Assembly: GCF_000718025.1 (NCBI RefSeq) | Contig: NZ_JODS01000007.1 | Span: 1 to 64,000 of the forward strand | Direction of reading: 5' to 3' | Length of the DNA: 64,000 nt | Source of the DNA: Kitasatospora purpeofusca | GTDB taxonomy: Bacteria; Actinomycetota; Actinomycetes; Streptomycetales; Streptomycetaceae | Part shown: one piece after another, positions 16,968-25,786 of the stretch | Numbering within the stretch: position 1 is the first letter of the stretch | Layout: each line of letters starts with the position of its first letter | Notes under the pieces: model-generated | What the model saw: the letters and a program-made list of their open reading frames with translations, nothing else | Told to the model about the DNA's origin: nothing | Databases searched by the model: none | Position numbers and translations under genes: made by a program

Positions 16968-18872
16968 ATGAACGGCGACACGGCGGCGCAGACGCCCACT
17001 GGTACAGACCTCACCGCGCGGGGTGGCGTCGGCGGGCCGGTCCTGGCGGACCAGCCGTCGCCCGCCCTGCCGGGCCCGCGCGACCCGGCCGGCGACGCCG
17101 CCGACGGCGGTCCGGACGAACCGGGCGGCCCGGCCCCGGACGTCCCGGACGGCTCCATACCCGCCCCGCCCCCGCCGCGCCCCGCCTGGCTGCGCGGCCT
17201 GGCCCGGTTCGGCTACGCCCCGGCGCCCGCCGCGACCACGGCCGAGCGCCTGGTCCCGCCGATGCCTGACGGCCCGGGCGTCACCCCGGAGCGGGTGCCG
17301 CCGTCCCCGCTGCTGCTCCGACTCGGCCTCGCCCTGCCGGCGCCGCTGTGGTCCTGGCTCTGCCGCTGGGCCGGCTGGCTCGGCCCGCTCGCGGTGACGC
17401 TGTTCGCCGGGGTGCTGCGGTTCACCGACCTCGGCTCGCCGAACGCGATCGTCTTCGACGAGACGTACTACGCCAAGGACGCCTACGCGCTCTGGCACGG
17501 CGGCTACGAGATCAGCTGGCCGGACGGCGCCAACGAGCAGATCATGGCCGGCGGCCCGGTCCCGTACCGGTCGAACCCCTCGTACGTGGTGCACCCGCCG
17601 GTCGGCAAGTGGATCATCGGCGCCGGTGAGCAGCTGTTCGGGATGAACCCCTTCGGCTGGCGGTTCGCGGTGGCGCTGCTCGGCACCCTGTCGGTGCTGA
17701 TGCTGGCGAGGATCGCCCGCCGGCTGTTCCGCTCGACCCTGCTGGGCTGCGTGGCGGGCCTGCTGCTCGCCGTGGACGGCCTGCACTTCGTGATGAGCCG
17801 GTCCGCGCTGCTGGACCTGGTGGTGATGTTCTGGATCGTCGCCGCCTTCGGCTTCCTGCTGCTGGACCGCGACCGCACCCGGGCCCGGATCGCGGCCCGG
17901 CTGACCGCCCTCGGCGACGGCGGCCCGGACGCGGGGATCGCCCACCGGCTCAACCTGGGCTGGCGCCCGTACCGCATCGCGGCCGGTGTCTGCGTCGGTC
18001 TGACCTGCGCGACCAAGTGGAGCGGCCTGTACGTGGCGGCCGCCTTCGGCCTGCTGACGGTGCTGTGGGACGCGGGCTCGCGCCGGCTGGCCGGGGCCGA
18101 CCACCCCTACCGGTGGACCCTGGTCCGGGACGCGGTGCCGGCCTTCGTCTCGCTCGTGGTGGTCCCGGTGGCCGTCTACATCGCCTCCTGGTGGGGCTGG
18201 TTCGCCAGCAGCACGGTGCCGAACCAGGGCGGCTACGGCCGGGACTGGGCGGTCGGCCGCTCCACCGACTTCCCGTGGATCCCGGAGGGCCTGCGCGCGC
18301 TCTGGCACTACCACTCGACGGTCTACGACTTCCACACCCATCTGAGCGACCCGCACACCTACCAGTCGAACCCCTGGAGCTGGCTGGTACTGGGCCGGCC
18401 GGTGTCGTTCTTCTACGAGTCGCCGAAGCAGGGCACGGCCGGCTGCACGGTGAGCGAGTGCGCCCGCGAGGTGCTCGGGATCGGCACCCCGCTGCTCTGG
18501 TGGACCGGTGTGATCGCCCTGGTCTACTGCCTGTGGCGGTGGGCGGCCCGGCGCGACTGGCGGGCCGGCGCGGTGCTCTGCGGCCTGGCCGCCGGCTACC
18601 TGCCCTGGTTCGCCTACCAGCAGCGGACGATCTTCCTGTTCTACGCGGTCTGCTTCGTGCCCTTCCTGGTGCTCGCGGTGACCATGCTGCTGGGCGCGCT
18701 GGTCGGACCGGTCGGGGCCTCCCGGGACCGGCGGATCATCGGCGGGGCGGCGGCGGGCCTGGTGGTCCTGCTGATCATGTGGAATTTCCTCTTCTTCCAC
18801 CCCCTGTACACGGGCGAGACGATCCCGATGGGGGACTGGCGCAAGCGGATGTGGTTCAACACCTGGATCTGA
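16968..18872 (+). CDS. pmt: protein O-mannosyltransferase (GT39)
   Basis: 634-residue polytopic GT-C enzyme. After a ~75-residue Pro/Gly-rich cytoplasmic start come about 11 membrane segments. The first extracytoplasmic loop carries the catalytic acidic pair in VFDETYYAKDAYALW. Bacterial Pmt uses polyprenyl-phosphate mannose to O-mannosylate exported proteins; in Streptomyces it underlies phage-receptor glycosylation and cell-wall integrity. Start choice: ATG 16968 sits 7 nt after TACCAT, consistent with a leaderless mRNA; ATG 16959 is the alternative. It reads toward a class B PBP gene. Confidence 0.93.
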   Translation: MNGDTAAQTPTGTDLTARGGVGGPVLADQPSPALPGPRDPAGDAADGGPDEPGGPAPDVPDGSIPAPPPPRPAWLRGLARFGYAPAPAATTAERLVPPMPDGPGVTPERVPPSPLLLRLGLALPAPLWSWLCRWAGWLGPLAVTLFAGVLRFTDLGSPNAIVFDETYYAKDAYALWHGGYEISWPDGANEQIMAGGPVPYRSNPSYVVHPPVGKWIIGAGEQLFGMNPFGWRFAVALLGTLSVLMLARIARRLFRSTLLGCVAGLLLAVDGLHFVMSRSALLDLVVMFWIVAAFGFLLLDRDRTRARIAARLTALGDGGPDAGIAHRLNLGWRPYRIAAGVCVGLTCATKWSGLYVAAAFGLLTVLWDAGSRRLAGADHPYRWTLVRDAVPAFVSLVVVPVAVYIASWWGWFASSTVPNQGGYGRDWAVGRSTDFPWIPEGLRALWHYHSTVYDFHTHLSDPHTYQSNPWSWLVLGRPVSFFYESPKQGTAGCTVSECAREVLGIGTPLLWWTGVIALVYCLWRWAARRDWRAGAVLCGLAAGYLPWFAYQQRTIFLFYAVCFVPFLVLAVTMLLGALVGPVGASRDRRIIGGAAAGLVVLLIMWNFLFFHPLYTGETIPMGDWRKRMWFNTWI

Positions 18873-19065
18873 CGGCGGGGGGCGCGCCGGGGGCGGTGCC
18901 GGGCGGCGAAGCGTACCGAAGTGGTGCGTGACACGTACCAGATCCGTCACAAGACGCCGCCGATTCGCCGGGGCACGGAGTCCGGCTGCCTAGGCTGGAC
19001 TCCGAACGCGCATCCGGCCTCGTCCGGCTGCGGCCCGACCGCCTGACCCTTGGGGGAACATCACC

Positions 19066-20838
19066 ATGCGCAATGGCGCGAAGACCGGCCTGATCACCGG
19101 CGTGGCCGTCGCCGTGCTCGCCGCGGGCGGCTACGGGGCGTACAGCCTCGTCGGCGGCTCCGACGACAAGGACGCCCCGGCCGCCAAGAAGGCGCGCACG
19201 GTGGTCGCCGAGCCCCCGAGCGCCGAGCAGGCGGCAGCCGGCACCAAGGACTTCCTGGACGCGTGGGCGGCCGGCGACCTCGCCAAGGCGGCCTCGCTGA
19301 CCGACGACCCGGCGGGCGCGACCACCGCGCTGACGGCGTTCCGGGACCAGGTGAAGCCGAGCGGGCTCACCCTGGCCCCGGCCGGCCCGGCCACCCCGGC
19401 GGCCTTCGCCGCGGCCACCGGTTCCCCGAGCGCCGCCCCCAAGCCCCCGGCCACCGCCTCGGGCGCGCCGACCCCCGGCGCCACCGACTCGCCGTCGGCC
19501 ACCGCCCCGGCCACCCCGGCCGCCCCGACCGGGGTGCTGATGGGCTTCAAGGCCCGCGCCGAGTTCGAGGGCACCAACCGGGTCTGGGACTACAGCGGCT
19601 TCCTGAGCGTCGTGAAGATGAGCGACAACACCCCGGCCGTGCACTGGGCGCCCTCGGTGATCCACCCGCACCTGGCCCCGGGCGAGACGATCGGCGTGCA
19701 GCCGCTGCCCCCGATCGCCGGCAACGTGGTGGACCGCAACAACAAGCCGCTGACCGGCGCCTCGATCACCCCGCTGATCCCGACCCTGCAGGCCAAGGTC
19801 GCCAAGCTGCTCGCGGACCAGAACAAGGACCAGAGCGACAACGGCACCGGCGTGGTGATCACCAACGCGGCCGACCAGAACAGCGTGCCCGACCGGCTGT
19901 TCACCATCGTCGACCCGAAGCCCCCGAAGCCGTTCAAGCTCACCATCGACAACACCCTCCAGGCCGCCGCCGAGAAGGCGATGACCGACCTGGGCGGCAA
20001 GAAGGGCTCGATCGTCGCCATCGAGCCGAGCACCGGCCAGGTGCTGGCCTTCGCCAACGCGCCGGTCACCGGTCTGAACCGGGCCTTCCAGGGCCAGCTC
20101 GCCCCGGGCTCCACGCTGAAGATCCTCACCTCCACCGCCCTGCTGGAGGCCGGGGTCAACCCGGACACCCCGGTGGCCTGCCCGACCCTGAGCAGCAACC
20201 CGAAGAAGATCCCGAACTCGTTCCCCGACGCGTACCCGAACAACACCCTGCAGCAGGACTTCATGATCTCCTGCAACACGGCCTTCATCGACCAGGGCCT
20301 GGCCAGCCTCAAGCCGGGCGCGCTGACCACCACGGCCAAGGACGTGTACGGCATCGGCCTGAACTGGCAGACCGGTCTGCCCAGCTTCGACGCGGTGGTG
20401 CCGGACGCCGGCACCAACAAGGACGAGCAGGCCATGCAGTCGATCGGCCAGGGCAAGGTCCAGATGAACCCGCTGGCCATCGCCTCGATCACGGCCACCG
20501 TGCAGAGCGGCTCCTTCAAGCAGCCGATCCTGGTCGCCGAGCTGCCGCAGCAGAAGGCCCCCCGTGACCTCGGCCCCGACGTCGCCGGCAAGCTGCGCCA
20601 GATGATGGCCGCCACCGCCGTCGGCGGCACCGCCAAGGACGTGATGGCCGGGATCTCCGACAACGCGGGCGCCAAGACCGGCTCGGCCGAGGCCACCGGC
20701 ATCGCCACCACCAACAGCTGGTTCACCGCCTACCGGGGCAACCTCGCGGTCGCCTCCGAGGTCGAGGGCGGCGGCCACGGCGTGGACGCGGCCGGCCCCG
20801 CCGTCGCCTCGATCATCAAGGCGGCCGGCAACCGCTGA
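19066..20838 (+). CDS. class B penicillin-binding protein (transpeptidase) with NTF2/MecA-like N-domain
   Basis: 590 residues. A signal-anchor (about 8-28) is followed by an NTF2/MecA-N-like region with an inserted Pro/Ala/Thr linker (about 105-157), a dimerisation region, and a transpeptidase domain. Active-site motifs are S349-T-L-K352, S402-C-N404 and K537-T-G539. Cross-links peptidoglycan outside the membrane; the N-domain type occurs in low-affinity PBP2a-like enzymes. ATG at 19066 with GGGGGAA 8 nt upstream. The 193-nt upstream gap contains a 7-bp inverted repeat around CCTAGG (18977-19003). Confidence 0.93.
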   Translation: MRNGAKTGLITGVAVAVLAAGGYGAYSLVGGSDDKDAPAAKKARTVVAEPPSAEQAAAGTKDFLDAWAAGDLAKAASLTDDPAGATTALTAFRDQVKPSGLTLAPAGPATPAAFAAATGSPSAAPKPPATASGAPTPGATDSPSATAPATPAAPTGVLMGFKARAEFEGTNRVWDYSGFLSVVKMSDNTPAVHWAPSVIHPHLAPGETIGVQPLPPIAGNVVDRNNKPLTGASITPLIPTLQAKVAKLLADQNKDQSDNGTGVVITNAADQNSVPDRLFTIVDPKPPKPFKLTIDNTLQAAAEKAMTDLGGKKGSIVAIEPSTGQVLAFANAPVTGLNRAFQGQLAPGSTLKILTSTALLEAGVNPDTPVACPTLSSNPKKIPNSFPDAYPNNTLQQDFMISCNTAFIDQGLASLKPGALTTTAKDVYGIGLNWQTGLPSFDAVVPDAGTNKDEQAMQSIGQGKVQMNPLAIASITATVQSGSFKQPILVAELPQQKAPRDLGPDVAGKLRQMMAATAVGGTAKDVMAGISDNAGAKTGSAEATGIATTNSWFTAYRGNLAVASEVEGGGHGVDAAGPAVASIIKAAGNR

Positions 20839-20854
20839 CCCCGACGACCCCCGA

Positions 20855-20891
20855 CCGGGCCCGTCCTACCGCACCGGTAGGGCGGGCCCGG
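20855..20891. terminator. bidirectional hairpin between convergent genes
   Basis: 17-bp stem with one G-U wobble (20855-20871 with 20875-20891, 3-nt loop), between the PBP stop (20838) and the converging GT-C-like gene, whose last codons it overlaps. Confidence 0.65.
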
Positions 20892-22281
20892 CCTGGTTCA
20901 GCAGGCAGGCGGCCGGCCGGACCGGCGGCCGGGCACCGCTCCACCGCCGCGCCGCCAGCCGGGGCCAGATCACCAGCACCGCCGGCAGCGCCAGGTACCC
21001 GAACCGCCCGGCCGGAGCCAGCATGAAGGCGATCGCCAGCCCGGTGGCCAGCAGGTCGGCGGCGGCGATCGCGGAGACCGGCGGCCGGGCCAGCAGCCAG
21101 ATCGTCACCCCGAGCCCGCCCACGGTCAGCAGCACCAGCGAGGCGGTGTGCCCGGTGGGCCCGAAGCCGGCCAGCACCTTGCCGGGCAGCGGACTGCCGG
21201 CCGGCGTCTGGATCGCGGTCAGCCCGAGCGGGAAGCGCACCACCTGGTCGCGCAGCTCCTCGGCCCGGGTCAGCACGTAGGGCACCATCACGGCGGACGC
21301 CGCGCCGAGCGCGGCCAGCCCGGCCCGGGCGGCCGGGCGCCGGCCGTAGAGCCGCCAGAGCAGCAGGACGGCCACCGGCAGCGCCGGCCAGACCGTCCAC
21401 TTCAGCGTCCCGGCCAGGGCCAGGACCAGTCCGGCGGCGACCGTCCGGTCCCGCTCGGCCAGCGCCATCGCCAGACAGCAGAGGCCGATCAACGGCAGGT
21501 CGACCCCGCCGCCCACCAGCGCCAGCGCGACCAGCGGCGAGGCGGTGAGCACGGTCAGCGGCAGCAGCGGGGCGCAGTCCCGGCTCGGCCGCAACAGCCG
21601 CCAGCTCGCCAGCAGACAGGCGACGAAGGCCAGCGCGAACCAGATCCGGGCGTCCCCGGCCAGCCGGGCGAGCGCGTTGCCGTCGCCGAACAGCGCCCGC
21701 GGCACACCGAACAGCGACATCGCCGGCAGGTAGGGGTTGTAGTCGGTGACCACCACCGGATCCGGCAGGTACGGGCTGCCGGTGCTGAAGAGCAACCGCG
21801 CGGAACGCTCGACCACCATCACCTCGGACTGGTGGCGCCCCTGCAGCACGAGGACCACCAGCGGCACCAGGACGGCGCCGAGCAGGGCCGCCGCGGCCCC
21901 GGCGCGGGCCGCGATCCGGCGCGGGAGGAGCAGGCAGAACACTCCGGCGAGCAGGTAGGCGGGGGCCGCGAGGGTCCCCCACAGCCGCTGGTTGGGGAGG
22001 TCGGAGACGATCGGGAATCCGGCCGCCCAGCCGGCCGCGACCAGGCAGCCGAGCAGCTGGACGCCCCGGTGCCCGGCGAGCCGGGCCGGATTCAGCCGAT
22101 CGGGCGGGGAGGACGGGCCCTCCTCACCACGCTGGCGGGGGAACGGCCGGTGGCCCCGGTCGCCGGGCGGTCGTCCGGATCCGGTCGGGGGCACGGCCGG
22201 AACGGGCGCCGTCGGCGTCGCGCTCCGGCCGGTGGAGCGGCCGCGCGGGCGGGAGAAGCCGGGCGTGCGGGTGCTCACCAT
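20866..22281 (-). CDS. polytopic membrane protein, GT-C / GT87-like putative mannosyltransferase
   Basis: 471 residues. A disordered basic N-terminus (~70) precedes about ten hydrophobic helices. The segment YNPYLPAMSLFG and the LAGTLKWTVWPALPVAVLLL block resemble actinobacterial polyprenyl-phosphate-mannose-dependent GT87 (DUF2029) enzymes. Those extend lipoglycans at the outer face of the membrane. I cannot point with confidence to the catalytic acidic pair, so activity is inferred. The ATG at 22281 has no Shine-Dalgarno but lies 6 nt after TAACCT, fitting leaderless translation. Confidence 0.7.
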   Translation of the reverse strand: MVSTRTPGFSRPRGRSTGRSATPTAPVPAVPPTGSGRPPGDRGHRPFPRQRGEEGPSSPPDRLNPARLAGHRGVQLLGCLVAAGWAAGFPIVSDLPNQRLWGTLAAPAYLLAGVFCLLLPRRIAARAGAAAALLGAVLVPLVVLVLQGRHQSEVMVVERSARLLFSTGSPYLPDPVVVTDYNPYLPAMSLFGVPRALFGDGNALARLAGDARIWFALAFVACLLASWRLLRPSRDCAPLLPLTVLTASPLVALALVGGGVDLPLIGLCCLAMALAERDRTVAAGLVLALAGTLKWTVWPALPVAVLLLWRLYGRRPAARAGLAALGAASAVMVPYVLTRAEELRDQVVRFPLGLTAIQTPAGSPLPGKVLAGFGPTGHTASLVLLTVGGLGVTIWLLARPPVSAIAAADLLATGLAIAFMLAPAGRFGYLALPAVLVIWPRLAARRWSGARPPVRPAACLLNQAGPALPVR

Positions 22282-22287
22282 GGTGGA

Positions 22288-22317
22288 AGGTTAGGGCCGG
22301 GGGTGGTGCCCTGTCGC
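22288..22317 (-). promoter_or_regulatory. leaderless-type promoter of the GT-C-like gene
   Basis: Minus-strand GCGACA (22317-22312), 18-nt spacer, TAACCT (22293-22288), then 6 nt to the ATG at 22281. Transcription would start at or next to the A of the ATG. Confidence 0.55.
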
Positions 22318-22426
22318 CATGCGGAGGACACGAGTGTCCGGCGCCACGGCCTCGGACTCCCACCGGGACAGCGGCCGGGACACCGGCGGGCGAACGGCCG
22401 GGAACAGCAGCGGGAACGCCCGTGCG

Positions 22427-22482
22427 GACACGGACGGGGCCGCCCGGGGAGGGCTGTTCCCCCGGGCGGCCCCGTCCGTGTC
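22427..22482 (-). terminator. strong hairpin terminator after amino-acid permease
   Basis: Perfect 23-bp inverted repeat (22427-22449 with 22460-22482, 10-nt loop), ending 10 nt past the permease stop. The longest perfect stem in the window. No U tract. Confidence 0.75.
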
Positions 22483-22492
22483 ATGTCGCCGC

Positions 22493-23980
22493 TCAGCCGA
22501 CCTTGGAGCCGGCGTCCGCCCGCTCCCCGGCCCGCTCCAGCTTGGAGTGCTTGATGCTGTAACCGAAGTACACGGCCACCGCGACCACCAGGGCGGCCCC
22601 ACCCGCCTTGAAGGTGTCGGCGTGCAGCCCGGTGATCAGGTAGACGCAGAAGCCGATGCTGGCCAGCGGGACGACCGGGTAGCCCGGGACCCGGAAGCCG
22701 CGCGGCAGGTCCGGCTGGGTGCGGCGCAGCACGATCACGCCGATCGAGACCACCGAGAAGGCGATCAGGGTGCCCAGGCTGGTGATGTCGGCCAGCCGCG
22801 CCAGCGGGACGAAGGCGGCGAGCACGCCGACGCCCAGGCCGACCACGATGGTGTTCCAGACCGGGGTGCCGGTGCGCGGCGAGAGCTCGGCGAAGCGCTT
22901 GGGCAGCATGCCGTCGCGGCCCATCGAGTACAGGATGCGGGTCTGGCCGTAGATGACCACCAGGGTGATCGAGAAGATCGAGACGATGGCGCCGATCGCG
23001 AACAGGATGGCGGGCCAGCTCTGGCCGGTGATGTCCTGGAGGATCTGGGCGAGGCCGGCCTCCTGGCCGTCGAACTTCTGCCACGGCTGGGCGCCGATGC
23101 CGGCCAGGGCCACCAGGATGTACAGCACGGTGACCACCACCAGCGAGATGATGATCGCCATCGGCAGGGTGCGGCGGGGGTTCTTGACCTCCTCACCGGC
23201 GGTGGACACGGCGTCCAGGCCGATGAAGGAGAAGAAGATGCTGGAGGCCGCGACCTGGACGCCGCCGATGCCCAGCGGCATGAACGGGGTCAGGTTGCCG
23301 GAGTGGAAGCCGGTCAGGGCGACCCCGATGAACAGCAGCAGGATCAGGATCTTGACGGCCACCATGGCCGTGTTGACCTTGACCGACTCGCTGACGCCGC
23401 GGATCAGCAGGAAGCAGACCATGGCGACCAGCAGCAGCGCCGGCAGGTTGAACCAGTGGGTCGCGTCGGGCGCGCCGGCGATCACCTCGGGGATCTTGAA
23501 GCCGAACGCCAGGTCGAAGAACTTGTTCAGGTACTCGGCCCAGCTGACCGCGATCGCGGAGGCCGAGACGCCGTACTCCATCAGCAGGCAGATGCCGACG
23601 CCGAAGGCCACGCCCTCGCCGAGGGTGGCGTAGGCGTAGGAGTAGGAGGATCCGCTGACCGGGATCGCGGAGGCCATCTCGGCGTAGCAGAGCGCGGTCA
23701 GCCCGGCGGTGACGGCCGCGATCACGAACGAGAGGATGACGGCCGGGCCGGCTGACGGCACGGCGCTGTTCAGCACGAAGAAGATGCCGGTGCCGATGGT
23801 GGCGCCGATGCCGATCGCGGACAGCTGCCAGAGCCCGATCGAGCGACGCAGGTGGATGCCGGAACGGCCGCCCTCCTCGGGCGCCCCGGCGGGCGGGCCC
23901 TCACGGCCCTCGCTCTCGGCGATCAGGGTGGAGACGGGCTTGCGCCTGAGGAGGCGTGCGCCGAGCGTGTTGGGGGCCAA
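22493..23980 (-). CDS. APC-superfamily amino acid permease (cationic amino acid transporter type)
   Basis: 495 residues, 12 predicted membrane helices. Helix 1 carries the unwound substrate-binding glycine pattern GIGATIGTGIF; later GLDAVSTAGEEVKNPRRTLP is characteristic of the CAT/YfnA branch, which imports basic or branched amino acids by cation coupling. The exact substrate is unknown. The only good start is TTG at 23980 (reads LAPNTLG), with GAAGGA 10 nt upstream; no ATG occurs near the N-terminus. The upstream gap holds tandem repeats (24129-24161). Confidence 0.9.
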   Translation of the reverse strand: MAPNTLGARLLRRKPVSTLIAESEGREGPPAGAPEEGGRSGIHLRRSIGLWQLSAIGIGATIGTGIFFVLNSAVPSAGPAVILSFVIAAVTAGLTALCYAEMASAIPVSGSSYSYAYATLGEGVAFGVGICLLMEYGVSASAIAVSWAEYLNKFFDLAFGFKIPEVIAGAPDATHWFNLPALLLVAMVCFLLIRGVSESVKVNTAMVAVKILILLLFIGVALTGFHSGNLTPFMPLGIGGVQVAASSIFFSFIGLDAVSTAGEEVKNPRRTLPMAIIISLVVVTVLYILVALAGIGAQPWQKFDGQEAGLAQILQDITGQSWPAILFAIGAIVSIFSITLVVIYGQTRILYSMGRDGMLPKRFAELSPRTGTPVWNTIVVGLGVGVLAAFVPLARLADITSLGTLIAFSVVSIGVIVLRRTQPDLPRGFRVPGYPVVPLASIGFCVYLITGLHADTFKAGGAALVVAVAVYFGYSIKHSKLERAGERADAGSKVG

Positions 23981-24128
23981 AGCGGGGGTGTCCTTCTAGG
24001 CGGGGGAGGGTGTCCTAGTGGCCGGTCGCGCAACACACCGAAGGGTGCCATCGGGGACCAACCGAACAAAGATGGGACAGTACCGCGCGAAAGCACCAGT
24101 GTCGCAAACGAACAGTCCCGGCGCGCGC

Positions 24129-24161
24129 ATTGTACGAACCGTCGCATCGGCATGTACAAAC
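24129..24161. repeat. tandem operator-like repeats upstream of permease
   Basis: Two near-identical 11-mers, TGTACGAACCG (24129-24139) and TGTACAAACCG (24151-24161), start exactly 22 bp apart, i.e. two helical turns. They lie about 150 nt upstream of the permease start in a locally AT-richer 252-nt gap. Candidate binding site for a dimeric regulator. Confidence 0.45.
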
Positions 24162-24232
24162 CGGACACTTCGCAAACGGCGGATCTCCCGGCGAGCCGAT
24201 AAAGCAGCAGGTCACCGCCGTCGGTAAGGAGC

Positions 24233-25786
24233 TCACCGGGACAGCACCGCCTGCATCACGGCACGCGCGACCGGCGCCGCCAGCCCCCCGCCCGTCACCT
24301 CGGTCGCGTCGCTGTCCGCGACCACCACGGCGACCGCCACCGGCGGCACCGCGGCCGAGCCGGCCGGCGCCGCCCAGGCGATGAACCAGGCGTACGGCGT
24401 CCCGGTGTTGTCCACCCCGTGCTGGGCGGTGCCGGTCTTGCCGCCGACCACCGCGCCGTCGATCCGCGCGGCCCGACCGGTGCCGTTCTCCACCGCGTCG
24501 ACCATCAGCCGCCGCACCTGCCCGGCGGTGCCCGGGCCGACCGCCTGCCGGTACACCGACGGCCGCACCGAGTGCACCACCGTGCCGTCGGCGGCGGTCA
24601 GACTGTCCACAAGCTGTGGACGCATCACGGTGCCGTTGTTGGCGATGCCCGCCGCGACCATCGCCATCACCAGCGGGGTGGCGGCGGTGTCGAACTGGCC
24701 GATCGAGGAGAGCGCCAGCTGCGCCTCGTCCATCCGGGTGTCGAAGTTGGACCTGGCCGCCCGCACCGGGGTGTCCAGCCGGGCCTCGTTGAAGCCGAAG
24801 CCCTCGGCCGTCGCCGCCATCCGCCGCAGGCCGACCTCGACCCCGAGCCGGCCGAGCACGCTGTTGCAGCTGAGCGCCATCGCGGTGGCCAGCGACTGGT
24901 TCGGCTCGTCGCAGGCGGCCGAGTCGTTGACCAGCGGCACGGAGGTGCCCGGCAGGAGGTAGGGGTTCGGGGTGTCGGTCGGCGCGTCGACGTCGGTGAC
25001 CACCCCGCTCTCCAGCGCCGCCGCCGCGGTGACCACCTTGAAGGTCGAGCCGGGCGGGTAGGTCTGCCGCAGCGCCCGGTTGAGCATCGGGCGGTCGGGG
25101 TCGCTCTGCAGCCGGCTCCAGGCCTCCCGGTCGTCGGCGGAGGTGCCGGCGAAGCTCCCCGGGTCGTAGGAGGGGGTGGAGGCCAGCGCCAGGATCCGCC
25201 CGGTGGCCGGCTCGACCGCCGCGACCGCGCCCTTCTGCCGGCCGAGCCCGCGCACCGCCGCCTCCTGGACGGCCCGGTCGACGGTGGTGCGGACGTCCCC
25301 GCCGGGGTTCTGCCGCCGGGCCACCGCGTCCCACACCGCCCAGCTCGCCAGCCGGCTGTCGGTGCCGGAGAGCAGCGCGTCCTCGGTCCCCTCCAGCTGG
25401 CTGTTGCCGTAGGTCTGCGAGGAGTAGCCGGTGACCGCCGCGTACAGCGGCCCGTCGGTGTAGGTGCGCTTGTAGTCGTACCGCCCGCCGGTGGGCTCGG
25501 AGCCGGTGACGCTGTCGGCGCCCACCCGGATGCTGCCGCGCGGCTGGGAGTAGCGCTCGACGACGAGCCGCTGGTTGGCGCTGTTGTGGTTCAGCTCGTC
25601 GGCCCGGAACACCTGCACCCGGGTGGCCTGGACGCACAGCGCCACGGTCAGCAGCAGACAGAAGGTGCCGGCCCGGCGCCCGGTCACCGAGATCCCCGGC
25701 AGCCCCTGCGGCCCGCCGCCCGGCGGCCCTCCCCCGTCGGCGGCGCCGCGACGTCCGCTCCCCCGCCCGCGTCCGAGCCCCTTCAC
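24233..25786 (-). CDS. pbpA: class B penicillin-binding protein (PbpA type)
   Basis: 517 residues. A basic Gly-rich start and one membrane anchor (about 37-53) are followed by the PBP dimerisation region and a transpeptidase domain with SxxK (PPGSTFKVV), SxN (LSCNSVLG) and KTG (GGKTGTAQ). It cross-links septal or apical peptidoglycan together with an SEDS polymerase. GTG start at 25786 overlaps the upstream FtsW-type stop by 4 nt (GTGA), and GGGGGAGGG lies just upstream, so the two are translationally coupled. That is typical of a SEDS-PBP pair. Confidence 0.94.
   Translation of the reverse strand: MKGLGRGRGSGRRGAADGGGPPGGGPQGLPGISVTGRRAGTFCLLLTVALCVQATRVQVFRADELNHNSANQRLVVERYSQPRGSIRVGADSVTGSEPTGGRYDYKRTYTDGPLYAAVTGYSSQTYGNSQLEGTEDALLSGTDSRLASWAVWDAVARRQNPGGDVRTTVDRAVQEAAVRGLGRQKGAVAAVEPATGRILALASTPSYDPGSFAGTSADDREAWSRLQSDPDRPMLNRALRQTYPPGSTFKVVTAAAALESGVVTDVDAPTDTPNPYLLPGTSVPLVNDSAACDEPNQSLATAMALSCNSVLGRLGVEVGLRRMAATAEGFGFNEARLDTPVRAARSNFDTRMDEAQLALSSIGQFDTAATPLVMAMVAAGIANNGTVMRPQLVDSLTAADGTVVHSVRPSVYRQAVGPGTAGQVRRLMVDAVENGTGRAARIDGAVVGGKTGTAQHGVDNTGTPYAWFIAWAAPAGSAAVPPVAVAVVVADSDATEVTGGGLAAPVARAVMQAVLSR

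Noticed and set aside
18977..19003. GGAGTCC/GGACTCC dyad as a terminator of pmt
   Set aside because: Only 7 bp with a 13-nt interior and over 100 nt past the stop; it may be regulatory for the PBP gene but is too weak to call.
24604..24624. inverted pair of DnaA-box-like sequences
   Set aside because: They fall inside the PbpA coding region and are explained by the codons there.
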